From: CAILUG01 sp903844415
GTDB taxonomy: Bacteria; Pseudomonadota; Gammaproteobacteria; Pseudomonadales; Pseudohongiellaceae
Direction of reading: 5' to 3'
DNA: 64,000 nt
NCBI GenBank assembly: GCA_947477655.1
Contig: CANJTS010000005.1
Span: forward strand, 186,001-250,000
Shown: piece after piece, positions 43,940-52,005 of the stretch
Position numbering within the stretch: the first letter of the stretch is position 1
Layout of the letters: every line of letters starts with the position of its first letter
Notes under the pieces: model-generated
Seen by the model: only the letters and a program-made list of their open reading frames with translations
The model's database searches: none
What the model was told of the DNA's origin: nothing
Position numbers and translations under genes: made by a program

Positions 43940-44896
43940 TTATTTTTTTCCTAGCCATTGCACGCCAAACAAATCACGACGGCGATCATTGCTATTGCGG
44001 ACAGAGCCGGTTTGTTTAAGTTGCTGCAATTTGGTGAAATCAAGATCTGCAACCAGTGTACATTCTACATTTGCAGTAGCTTCGTTGATGATGGCATCGT
44101 GTGGAAAGCCGATGTCCGACGGTGAAAAAATTGCCGACTGGGCATATTGCAATTCTACATTTTCCATAACAGGGGTACTGCCGGTACTGCCGGCAATCAC
44201 CACATAACATTCATTTTCAATAGCCCGAGCTTGTGCGCACAGTCTGATTCTTAAATAACCATTCTTGTTGTCTGTCCAAAACGGCACCAGCAGCAGTTGA
44301 ATATTTTGTTCAGCCAAAAGCCGTGCCAATTCCGGAAATTCCACATCGTAACAAACCAACATACCTATTCTGCCAAAGTCGGTATCGTAAGCAGTAAGTG
44401 AATTGCCACCCACAATGCCCCAATCACGTTTTTCGGCGGGTGTTGGATGTAATTTATATTGGGAGTCAACCCTTCCATTGCGATGGCAGAAATAAGCTAC
44501 GTTGTGAATAGCCTTGTTTTCAAAATGCGGCAACGAACCCGCCAAAATATTTACTTTGTGGGCAACTGCCATACGCGATATGGCAGCAATAATTTTAGGA
44601 GTAAGCAGTGCAAGATCACGCATCGACAAGATCGGGGTTAATGCTGGCGTCAAACCCGTGAGTGGGGCAGAAAAAAATTCGGGAAAAACTACCAGATCAC
44701 ATTTATACCCAGCCAGGGTACGGACATAGGCTTCAACATAGTTAAGAAAATCGTTCAAGGAAATAAAATGGCGCATCTGCCATTGCACCACACCTACTCT
44801 AGCACCTGGCTTGCTGTTGGCGACTGGTGTGGCTGTAGTTGTGGTTGTGGGTGTAGTTGATGAAGCGCTAGTTTTTTTGGGTTTACTGATTGCCAT
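43940..44896 (-). CDS. Carbon-nitrogen hydrolase (nitrilase superfamily)
   Basis: A 318-residue amidase-type enzyme with the catalytic triad Glu73 (VVFPEFF), Lys148 (QYKLHPTPAEK) and Cys182 (MLVCYDVEFPEL). Residues 1-30 are a low-complexity Thr/Ser/Ala leader without a signal peptide; the conserved fold starts at RVGVVQWQMRHF. It probably hydrolyses a small amide in the cytoplasm, substrate unknown. It is monocistronic, divergent from the reductase gene at 45159, and its promoter region contains a 22-bp tandem duplication. Confidence 0.88.
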   Translation of the reverse strand: MAISKPKKTSASSTTPTTTTTATPVANSKPGARVGVVQWQMRHFISLNDFLNYVEAYVRTLAGYKCDLVVFPEFFSAPLTGLTPALTPILSMRDLALLTPKIIAAISRMAVAHKVNILAGSLPHFENKAIHNVAYFCHRNGRVDSQYKLHPTPAEKRDWGIVGGNSLTAYDTDFGRIGMLVCYDVEFPELARLLAEQNIQLLLVPFWTDNKNGYLRIRLCAQARAIENECYVVIAGSTGSTPVMENVELQYAQSAIFSPSDIGFPHDAIINEATANVECTLVADLDFTKLQQLKQTGSVRNSNDRRRDLFGVQWLGKK

Positions 44897-44948
44897 TGTG
44901 GCTTAACCTGAATGCTGAAGGGTACAAAGTAGATTCTACGGCAATTCA

Positions 44949-44992
44949 GGGCAGAACTTAATACTAATCAGGTCAGAACTTAATACTAATTA
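44949..44992. repeat. 22-bp tandem duplication in a divergent promoter region
   Basis: Two adjacent 22-bp units (44949-44970 and 44971-44992) share the core CAGAACTTAATACTAAT exactly and match at 20 of 22 positions. They lie about 52 nt upstream of the nitrilase-family start and about 170 nt upstream of the reductase start, so they could be duplicated regulator sites. Confidence 0.75.
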
Positions 44993-45158
44993 ACTGAAAC
45001 GATATAATAATTTACTGAATGAGGCAAAGTTCTAAGAGTCATAGCGTGTCTAGGGTAGGGTTTGTTGTATTATTGATTTTTGGCTAAAATCTTGTCGCTA
45101 GGCTAAAAATACTTGCAATTAAGCCTTTCATCTTTAGTCAGTGGTCACTACTTCATTC

Positions 45159-46331
45159 ATGTCACATTCATCGTCAACACCATCCAACTCCCCACCCACA
45201 TCAACTCATGCAACTTCAGTCTGGAACCGAGATACTCCCTATCTCGCCACCTTATCTCATCAACATCGCTTGACTGCGGCTGGGTCCCCCAAAGATGTGC
45301 GACATGTGGAAATTGATCTTGGTAACTCAGGACTTAGGTATCAGCCTGGCGATACCCTTGCCATCTGGGTTAAAAATGATCCCTCCCTGGTGGAGGAAAT
45401 TTGCAAATTGTGCAGGCTGTTAGCTACTGAGCTTGTCAACGTTGAAGGCAGAACATTAACGCTGGCTGAGGCGCTGTTAAGTTGTTTTGAACTCACCCAA
45501 ATCTTTCCGGGATTTATCAAGCATTACGCTCAACTTTGCCCTGATCCTGAGTTGGCAGTTATCTCTAATGATGTAAATAATTTACGCAGTTATTTACCAC
45601 ACCGACAAATAGTAGATGTATTACAACAGTTTCCTGCCGATGTAAGTGCCGAGCAGCTATTGTCTTGTTTGCGCAGACTTACCCCCCGCCAATATTCAAT
45701 TGCCTCCTCGCAAAAAATACGTCCTAACTTAGTAGCTCTCACGGTAAACATCGTGCGGTATGAGACTGATGCACATGAACGCAAGGGGGCTGGTTCCGCT
45801 TATTTGGGATGGCGCGTACAACCCGGAGAATCACTACCCGTTTTTGTAGTACCCAATGACCATTTCAAATTACCAGAAGACACTACCAAACCTATCATCA
45901 TGATTGGTCCTGGCACAGGCATTGCACCCTTTCGCGCTTTTTTACAGGAACGAGATGCTACTGGCAGCACAGGTTTAAATTGGCTTTTTTTCGGCAACCC
46001 CACTAAAAAAATGGATTTTTTGTATGAACAAGAGTGTTTGGACTACCAACGCAGTGGTCTACTAACGCGTCTCGATCTGGCGTTCTCTAGAGATCAGGAC
46101 AGCAAAATATATGTTCAGCATCGCATGCTCGAGCAAGCCGCAACTTTATTCGAATGGATGCAACAAGGCGCGCATATTTATGTGTGCGGAGATGCCAAAC
46201 ACATGGCCGAAGATGTACAAAAAGTACTGCTGCAAATTATTGAGCAACAAGGCAACATGGACAGCAACAACGCCCGCCAATATTTGGTAAAAATGCGACA
46301 AGATAAAAAATATCTACGAGATGTCTACTAA
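45159..46331 (+). CDS. CysJ-like FAD/NADPH reductase lacking the flavodoxin domain
   Basis: A 390-residue flavoprotein matching the C-terminal two thirds of sulfite reductase alpha subunit CysJ. It has the FAD-binding/connecting domain (LRYQPGDTLAIWVKNDP near the start; LTPRQYSIASS is the FAD motif) and the NADPH domain with GPGTGIAPFRAFLQERDATG, HIYVCGDAKHMAEDV and the C-terminal YLRDVY. No FMN/flavodoxin domain precedes it; the first 40 residues are Ser/Thr/Pro-rich. It could pair with a separate flavodoxin or feed another acceptor. I prefer ATG at 45159 over GTG at 45141; neither has a strong ribosome site. Confidence 0.85.
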   Translation: MSHSSSTPSNSPPTSTHATSVWNRDTPYLATLSHQHRLTAAGSPKDVRHVEIDLGNSGLRYQPGDTLAIWVKNDPSLVEEICKLCRLLATELVNVEGRTLTLAEALLSCFELTQIFPGFIKHYAQLCPDPELAVISNDVNNLRSYLPHRQIVDVLQQFPADVSAEQLLSCLRRLTPRQYSIASSQKIRPNLVALTVNIVRYETDAHERKGAGSAYLGWRVQPGESLPVFVVPNDHFKLPEDTTKPIIMIGPGTGIAPFRAFLQERDATGSTGLNWLFFGNPTKKMDFLYEQECLDYQRSGLLTRLDLAFSRDQDSKIYVQHRMLEQAATLFEWMQQGAHIYVCGDAKHMAEDVQKVLLQIIEQQGNMDSNNARQYLVKMRQDKKYLRDVY

Positions 46332-46427
46332 CTTTTAATAAACCACTTTTTCCCGCAAAAAATAATTCAGACCAATAATCAATATTTGATAACCAACAAC
46401 TGCAATATGCGATTTTTTGGAGTTAAC

Positions 46428-46922
46428 ATGGAAAGGATAATTGAATCACTAATGATCAGAGCGCGTTGATTGCTGGCTCCGGTTTATCTGGGTTTAAGTT
46501 TTGCGTTGCTGGCGCTGGCCATAAAGTTTTTTCAGGAAGTGATCCATCTGTTTGCGGATCTTATAACGTCAAGCGAATCCGATGTGGTTCTTATCGTGTT
46601 GTCATTGATTGACATTTCGCTGGTGGGCGGCTTACTGGTGATGATCATGCTCAGCGGTTACGAAAATTTTGTGTCTAAACTAGATAGCAAAGCAGACAGC
46701 ACTCAGCTGAGCTGGCTGGGGCAAATGGACCCCTCCTCACTTAAGATGAAAGTAGCTGCCAGTATTGTTGCTATTTCTTCCATCCATTTGCTGCGTGTGT
46801 TTATGAACATCAATAATGTCAATCCCGACCTATTGAAGTGGTATGTAATCATACATCTCACTTTTGTAGTGTCTGCTTTCAGCATGGGATCACTGGATAA
46901 AATCACTAAGAACCTGCATTAA
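46428..46922 (+). pseudogene. yqhA: YqhA/UPF0114 membrane protein with an in-frame TGA at the conserved Trp codon
   Basis: The full family protein is readable from ATG 46428 (GGAG six nt upstream): MERIIESLMIRAR, then TGA at 46467-46469, then LLAPVYLGLSFALLALAIKF to the normal end. In YqhA proteins the stop position is Trp (SRWLLAPVY), so a single TGG to TGA change interrupts the gene at codon 14. Everything after is intact, including KVAASIVAISSIHLLRVFM. The open part alone begins with TTG at 46470 but lacks a ribosome site. It is therefore a recent nonsense mutation, a sequence error, or a read-through case. The protein is an inner-membrane protein of unknown function. Confidence 0.85.
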
Positions 46923-46932
46923 TCAGTCCCCG

Positions 46933-47391
46933 TTATTTTTTATCCATCATATTGTAGCGACCAAACCGGAAAGCTCTGGCACTGAGTTCGATTTCTTTCA
47001 AAAAAATTAGCAACCCCGAGATCAAACATAACAAAGCAATCATGAACAGCACTGCAATCATGGTTTCCAACGCCAAAGTAAACAAAGTATCGAGAAATAA
47101 AATAACGATGACCAGACAAACAAACAAGGCGCTCATCGTGCATAAGAGAATTGCACGGTGAATATGGCGCGCACGACGCGCTAACAGTTTTTGTTCACTA
47201 TCAATATCTGCATACTGCTCAGAACCTTCTTGCAAATCCATGTCATTCAAGCGTCGACCCCGGTCAATGACACGACCCAATCGCAGTGACAACACATTTA
47301 AAGCACCGCTGATGCTGGCAAGCAAAAAAACGGGAGCCACCGACAACTCGATGACATTTGATATGTCGGCAGCCTGAAATAGACTTTCCAT
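46933..47391 (-). CDS. DUF2721 membrane protein
   Basis: A 152-residue inner-membrane protein that begins DISNVIELSVAPVFLLASISGALNVLSLRLGRVIDRGRRL, the DUF2721 signature. A charged segment (ARRARHIHRA) and two adjacent hydrophobic spans (SALFVCLVIVILFLDTLF; MIAVLFMIALLCLISGLLIF) follow, then a basic tail. Function unknown. It is convergent with the YqhA gene, with only 10 nt between the stops. No terminator is visible in that gap. Confidence 0.85.
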   Translation of the reverse strand: MESLFQAADISNVIELSVAPVFLLASISGALNVLSLRLGRVIDRGRRLNDMDLQEGSEQYADIDSEQKLLARRARHIHRAILLCTMSALFVCLVIVILFLDTLFTLALETMIAVLFMIALLCLISGLLIFLKEIELSARAFRFGRYNMMDKK

Positions 47392-47629
47392 TTTTAGTCC
47401 TTTTGCAAAAGATGGTTTAAAGGTTTAAAAAATCTACTCTTCAGCTCTGACTAACAACTTACTCTCCATGCAACTTTTAATAATTTAACAATTTTTTACT
47501 TAACGGTAGCGACGCCGTTAATGCACGGCTAAAGCTGACCCCAAAGCGCATCTTTTAAGGCATTAAATGCGCATTTTAGGCAGCATATACCGGCGTAGGA
47601 CCTACGTAGCTAGTTCAGCAACAAAGCTA

Positions 47630-48112
47630 TTAATGGTGATGTCCACCAGCGCCATGCACATGCCCGTGCGACAACTCTACTTCTGAAGCCTCACGCACCT
47701 CAACAACTTCTACCGTAAAACTCAGAGTTTTACCTGCCATAGGATGATTGGTGTCTACTGTGGCCATGGTGTGTCCAAGTTTTAATATAGTGACCTGTTG
47801 ATGACCTTGTTCAGAAGCAATGACTGCTTGCATACCCACCTGCCATTTTTTAGCACCTTGCAATTGGCTGATAGGTACTCGTATTTCATTGTCGGGATGT
47901 AGTTCACCAAAGGCTTGGTCGGGTGGCAGTGTAATATCAAATTTATCTCCTACACTTTTCCCCACTAGGGCTGTTTCTAGTCCTTTGAGCAGTGAATCAT
48001 GCCCATGCAAGTAAGTCATTGGATCGGCGCCCACTGATGTTTCCATTTGCACCCCATTTTCGTCTTTTAATGTGTAATGAAAACGGGCAACGCAATTTGT
48101 AGTAATTTGCAT
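47630..48112 (-). CDS. slyD: FKBP-type peptidyl-prolyl isomerase SlyD
   Basis: A 160-residue SlyD-type isomerase/chaperone. The split FKBP domain is CVARFHYTLKDENGVQMETS...LPPDQAFGE, interrupted by the insert-in-flap chaperone domain (IRVPISQLQGAKKWQVGMQAV), and closes with TVDTNHPMAGKTLSFTVEV. A short His-rich tail (SHGHVHGAGGHHH) suggests nickel or zinc binding, shorter than the metal tail of E. coli SlyD. Cytoplasmic. It is monocistronic. The 238-nt space between it and the DUF2721 gene holds short palindromes but no gene. Confidence 0.93.
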   Translation of the reverse strand: MQITTNCVARFHYTLKDENGVQMETSVGADPMTYLHGHDSLLKGLETALVGKSVGDKFDITLPPDQAFGELHPDNEIRVPISQLQGAKKWQVGMQAVIASEQGHQQVTILKLGHTMATVDTNHPMAGKTLSFTVEVVEVREASEVELSHGHVHGAGGHHH

Positions 48113-48282
48113 AAAACTGGCTCTTTGGGATTCTAAAGTAGCTGAATTGTCCCAGAAATTCGGATCAGGTGACAGCCTGCAAATTCATTCAGTGCAGCTT
48201 AAGGAACCCAAGGATAATATTGTAAAATGTTACCTGACCCACTTCCACGTCTCTGGAGATCACCATCAGCCCCCTTGTTATT

Positions 48283-49197
48283 TTGTTAATTATTCTTTTT
48301 TGCTTGTTGCAATTGCCATTGGTATTAAAACTGCGTAAGCAAACCCTACAATTGCAGGAACAACAAAATTATTTCAATGCCCAGGTTGAAAAAAATCAGC
48401 TTTTACAAGCATCGCAGGACGACGCTGCACAAGCATTGAAAACAGCTGAGCGCAAGGGTGACGAAGATAGATTACGTACCGCCCTACTCTCTTCCGTATC
48501 CCATGACTTAAAAACCCCCCTGGTTACTATGTTGGGAGCCGCAACATCCTTGCGCGATTTACGCTCTGATCTGAGTACTAGTGATAAAGCCGAGTTACTG
48601 GATTTAATTATCGGTGAATCCCAACGCCTAGAAAGTTATATCCAGAATCTGCTCGATATGACCCGACTGGGTCACGGTCAATTATCTTTAAGTCGCGGCT
48701 GGGTCTCAGTAGCAGAGATTTATCATGTAGTGGCAAAACGCTTTGACCGACTTTTTCCTAACCATCTATTGCACTTCCAACAAGTAGGAGAATTAAATGC
48801 TTTGTATGTGCATGCAGCTTTAATTGAACAGGCCCTATTTAATGTAATCGACAATGCACTCAAGGCCAGCGGTGCCGACAAGGAAATTTTGGTTACTGCA
48901 AGCTGTATTGAACCTACGATGTATATTCAAATTTCTGATCATGGGCCTGGCTTGCCAAGCTCGGAATGGGAAGCGGTGTTCGATCAGTTCTACACGTTCA
49001 GCCTTGGCGATTGTTACGAAAAAGGCACCGGACTTGGACTGTCTATTTGTCGCAGTATTATGCGGGTACACGGGGGCGAGGCACGAATAATTGCAGCTGC
49101 AGACGGTTACCGGCACTGCGTGCAATTGAGTTTGCCAGCTGGATCCGTACCAGCCCAAACAGATCAAAATTTTATTACAACAAGTAGTCTGCAATAA
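48283..49197 (+). CDS. Membrane-anchored sensor histidine kinase, KdpD-C-terminus-like, abnormal start
   Basis: A 304-residue kinase with one N-terminal TM segment, a coiled-coil-like linker, a HisKA box SSVSHDLKTPL (His74), and a catalytic domain with the N box NVIDNALKAS, DHGPGLP and GTGLGLSICRSI. It resembles the transmitter half of KdpD but lacks the Usp/KdpD sensor parts. The frame has no ATG or GTG between the upstream stop (48235-48237) and the domain. The first usual start is TTG 48283, without a ribosome site. GGAGA (48255-48259) stands 5 nt before an in-frame ATC (48265) where an ATG would be expected. The real start is uncertain. Confidence 0.8.
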   Translation: MLIILFCLLQLPLVLKLRKQTLQLQEQQNYFNAQVEKNQLLQASQDDAAQALKTAERKGDEDRLRTALLSSVSHDLKTPLVTMLGAATSLRDLRSDLSTSDKAELLDLIIGESQRLESYIQNLLDMTRLGHGQLSLSRGWVSVAEIYHVVAKRFDRLFPNHLLHFQQVGELNALYVHAALIEQALFNVIDNALKASGADKEILVTASCIEPTMYIQISDHGPGLPSSEWEAVFDQFYTFSLGDCYEKGTGLGLSICRSIMRVHGGEARIIAAADGYRHCVQLSLPAGSVPAQTDQNFITTSSLQ

Positions 49198-49251
49198 AAA
49201 TATAAGGCACTGCAATATTGCTAGTTACCGATTTTAAAAGAGCTTAACTAT

Positions 49252-49947
49252 ATGACCAAAATTCTTGTGATAGATGATGAACCGCAAATACAGAAATTTT
49301 TGCGCATCAGTTTGAGTTCGCAACATTACGATGTCATCAGTGCCGATAATGGACGCAACGGTATTCAACAAGCATTGGAAAGCCATCCCGACTTGATTAT
49401 TCTCGACCTAGGGCTGCCAGATATGGATGGCAAACATGTATTACAAAGCATTATTGGGGAAACCCGAATACCGGTGATGGTGTTGTCCGTACGCTCACAT
49501 GAAAGTGAAAAAGTAGCCTGTCTAAATATGGGCGCTCACGACTATGTGGTAAAACCTTTTAGTGTTAATGAACTGCTAGCCCGTGTACGCCGCATTCTGG
49601 AAATTACAGGTTCTTTGAATAAACCCCTCGAACTTGTTTTTGATGATGGCGTGCTGCGGGTTGAAGAAATTAATCGTAAGGTACAGCTGCACAGTGAAGC
49701 CATCGCTCTTACCCGCAAGGAATGGGCAGTGCTTTTGCAACTTATGCACTCTTCTGCGCGCCTAGTGACACAGGCCAGTTTGCTGCAACAAATCTGGGGG
49801 AAGACCCACATGGATGACTCACAATACCTGCGTAATGTAATTCAAAAATTGCGTCAAAAACTAAACGATAACGCAGCGAAACCGCGTTACATCGAAACGG
49901 AACCGGGTGTTGGGTATCGCTTTATTCCTGCAATCGAAACTCATTAA
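49252..49947 (+). CDS. OmpR/KdpE-family response regulator
   Basis: A 231-residue regulator. The receiver domain shows DDE near the N-terminus, the phospho-acceptor Asp52 in LIILDLGLPDMDG, and the conserved Lys in DYVVKPFS. The C-terminal winged helix (LTRKEWAVLLQLMHSSARLV and HMDDSQYLRNVIQKLRQKL) is OmpR/PhoB type and closest to KdpE in wording. It lies 54 nt after the kinase and is almost certainly its partner. No kdpFABC potassium-pump genes are in the window, so the regulon is open. Confidence 0.9.
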   Translation: MTKILVIDDEPQIQKFLRISLSSQHYDVISADNGRNGIQQALESHPDLIILDLGLPDMDGKHVLQSIIGETRIPVMVLSVRSHESEKVACLNMGAHDYVVKPFSVNELLARVRRILEITGSLNKPLELVFDDGVLRVEEINRKVQLHSEAIALTRKEWAVLLQLMHSSARLVTQASLLQQIWGKTHMDDSQYLRNVIQKLRQKLNDNAAKPRYIETEPGVGYRFIPAIETH

Positions 49948-50074
49948 CGGACTTCCCAAATTTTTTTTACTTGGGAGCTTTGTCGGTTACACGTTCAAAT
50001 CCTTTGTCGGCTTGTAAACTATGGTTCTGAGCGCAGCACTACCTCTCGCAAGCAAAGATCCTAAAATTCCTTAG

Positions 50075-50806
50075 ATGCCCAATAACGCCATGCAAACACC
50101 TATTCAAATTACTCCAGTCGCTTTCATAAAGAGTCCTTACAAACAAAAGTTTGCCATACCCCGTCAACCTAATTTGGTACGTGAAGCCATAGGTGAAATT
50201 CATTTTGAACCCGCTTTTTCTGATCATAACTGTCTGCGAGAAATCGAACAGTTTAGTCACCTATGGTTATTGTTCCAGTTTCATGAAACCGCTGAACAAG
50301 GCTGGACTCCCACTGTTACACCACCGCGTTTGGGTGGCACTACTCGTGTTGGTGTTTTTGCCTCACGTTCGACTTTTCGTCCTAACTCTATTGGAATGTC
50401 GGCAGTCGAATTTGTAGACGTTGTGCAAAGCGGTGTGTCTTTGATTTTACGGGTGCGTGGCATCGACTTGCTGGATGGCACTCCAATTCTTGATATAAAA
50501 CCTTATATTCCGTATGCCGACTGTGTAATGGCCTCGACAGGTGGTTACGCACCTGCCGCCCCCCAAAATTCTTTGCAGGTTAATTTCTCAATGGTTGCGC
50601 GTACCCAATTGAAAACATTCAATACACGTTATCCTGATCTGGAACTTTTCATCACCCATGTGCTGCAACAGGATCCGCGCCCGGCTCAACATGTAAAATC
50701 AGAAAAAAACCGGGAATTCGGTATGTTTTTGTATGATTTAAATATTCGGTGGCGAGTTGCAGACCAGACCTGTGAAGTTTTTTTTATCGAAGCTGTAGAT
50801 AAATGA
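50075..50806 (+). CDS. trmO: tRNA (N6-threonylcarbamoyl-A37) methyltransferase TrmO
   Basis: A 243-residue SAM-dependent enzyme (formerly YaeB/TsaA) that methylates t6A37 of threonine tRNAs. Family blocks are FIKSPYKQKFAIPRQPNLV near the N-terminus, HLWLLFQFH, TRVGVFASRSTFRPNSIGMS, RGIDLLDGTPILDIKPYIPY, and a C-terminal domain ending RWRVADQTCEVFFIEAV. Length is normal. A second ATG five codons in could also serve; no strong ribosome site decides. Cytoplasmic and monocistronic. Confidence 0.92.
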   Translation: MPNNAMQTPIQITPVAFIKSPYKQKFAIPRQPNLVREAIGEIHFEPAFSDHNCLREIEQFSHLWLLFQFHETAEQGWTPTVTPPRLGGTTRVGVFASRSTFRPNSIGMSAVEFVDVVQSGVSLILRVRGIDLLDGTPILDIKPYIPYADCVMASTGGYAPAAPQNSLQVNFSMVARTQLKTFNTRYPDLELFITHVLQQDPRPAQHVKSEKNREFGMFLYDLNIRWRVADQTCEVFFIEAVDK

Positions 50807-51054
50807 ATTGCGTTTAAAACTAGCTGTCTAACTAACAATTTACGAATTTCATCTATGCACTTAGACACCACAAGCACACCTACCGTCTACTTTTTAATTA
50901 TGTCCACGCATTAACCTTCAAAATCATATTTCCTCAACAATTATAAGGAATTATGCGCTGTGATATATTGACTTCAATTTTTTGACACTGCACAACGCAG
51001 TCTCAATGATGAATAACATAACGATATAAAAAAATTCCATCCTAGGGGGATCCC

Positions 51055-51939
51055 TTGAAAGCTCTTAAACTCAATAAATTAGCTTCGATCATAGTGTTAA
51101 CAGCACTCATGTCTGCCATTGGCAGCATTGCCCAAGCGCAGCCTCAACGGCGTGTTACCGAAAGCCAGCCCGCGCCACGCAATGAAGAAGGCCGGGTAAT
51201 ATTAGGATCGATACCAGGACAAGTAGGAATGTGGTCCGGCTTTGGTACCCGCCCTATGTTGAGTGTTTTCGATGTTATGCCAGAAGGATCCATCATTGCT
51301 TACACTCCCTACGACGAAGTTTTAAAAACTCCCAACCGTTTTCCCAAAATAAAACTCAGTGAAATACCCTATCAACCATGGGCCAAAGCCTTGTTCGCCG
51401 CCCGTTCTCGTACCCGCTTCGAACCTTATACACGCTGCAAACCCTCGGCTGGCGCGCGCGAAGTTGCAACCGCGTATGGCACCCAAATTGTCGAGTTTCC
51501 CGAGATGGATAAGATCTACATATTCCCTACTGGCGGGCCACGCCATTTCCGTACCATATTCATGGATGGCCGGCCGCACCCAACCGATTTGAAGCCTACT
51601 TATCACGGACATTCTATCGGTCATTGGGAAGCCGATACGCTAGTGGTAGATAGTGTCGGTTTTAATGAAAAAATGTGGTTCGATGCCGAAGGGTCACCCC
51701 ATACTGACCAATTACATTTGATTGAACGTTTTTCCCGCCCATCGCTCGAGCAACTGAAATACGAAATCACAGTCGATGATCCCGGTGCTTATACTAAAAC
51801 CTGGAGCAGTGGATTTTTTATGAACTGGGACCAAGAAGAGACTTTTGAGTTTGTGTGCCAGGATCAGAATCTAGCCTTCGACTTGATGCTCGGCACCGAG
51901 TATGAAGTGATGGATCGTAGTCAGCCCATCTTTCCGTAA
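51055..51939 (+). CDS. Secreted IYMDGR/WEGDTLVV-type protein (locus B)
   Basis: A 294-residue exported protein of unknown function. TTG at 51055 is preceded by AGGGGGA (about 51044-51050), a strong ribosome site that decides the start. Signal peptide IVLTALMSAIGSIAQA. The conserved domain runs from PWAKALFAARSRTRFEPYTR through RTIFMDGRPHP, GHSIGHWEADTLVVDSVGFN, GSPHTDQLHLIERFSRP and YEITVDDPGAYT. The same blocks occur in the genes at 60804, 52006 and 62068. Conserved Cys in TRCKP and near the end (FVCQDQN) may pair. The next gene, 22 nt (or 66 nt) on, carries a DUF6152 domain fused to this same domain. Confidence 0.75.
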   Translation: MKALKLNKLASIIVLTALMSAIGSIAQAQPQRRVTESQPAPRNEEGRVILGSIPGQVGMWSGFGTRPMLSVFDVMPEGSIIAYTPYDEVLKTPNRFPKIKLSEIPYQPWAKALFAARSRTRFEPYTRCKPSAGAREVATAYGTQIVEFPEMDKIYIFPTGGPRHFRTIFMDGRPHPTDLKPTYHGHSIGHWEADTLVVDSVGFNEKMWFDAEGSPHTDQLHLIERFSRPSLEQLKYEITVDDPGAYTKTWSSGFFMNWDQEETFEFVCQDQNLAFDLMLGTEYEVMDRSQPIFP

Positions 51940-52005
51940 CTTTGCAATAAACACGATCAAATGCCGAGCCTAACTTCGTTGCATACCAATCATGGAGCTA
52001 CCCGC

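Noticed and set aside
46470..46922. YqhA as a normal gene starting at TTG 46470
   Set aside because: The conserved N-terminal residues and ribosome site lie upstream of the TGA, and the TTG has no ribosome site, so an intact shorter gene is less likely than an interrupted full-length one.
47501..47604. Short palindromes between the DUF2721 gene and slyD as terminators
   Set aside because: The stems are about 6 bp and have no T run in the right orientation on either strand.
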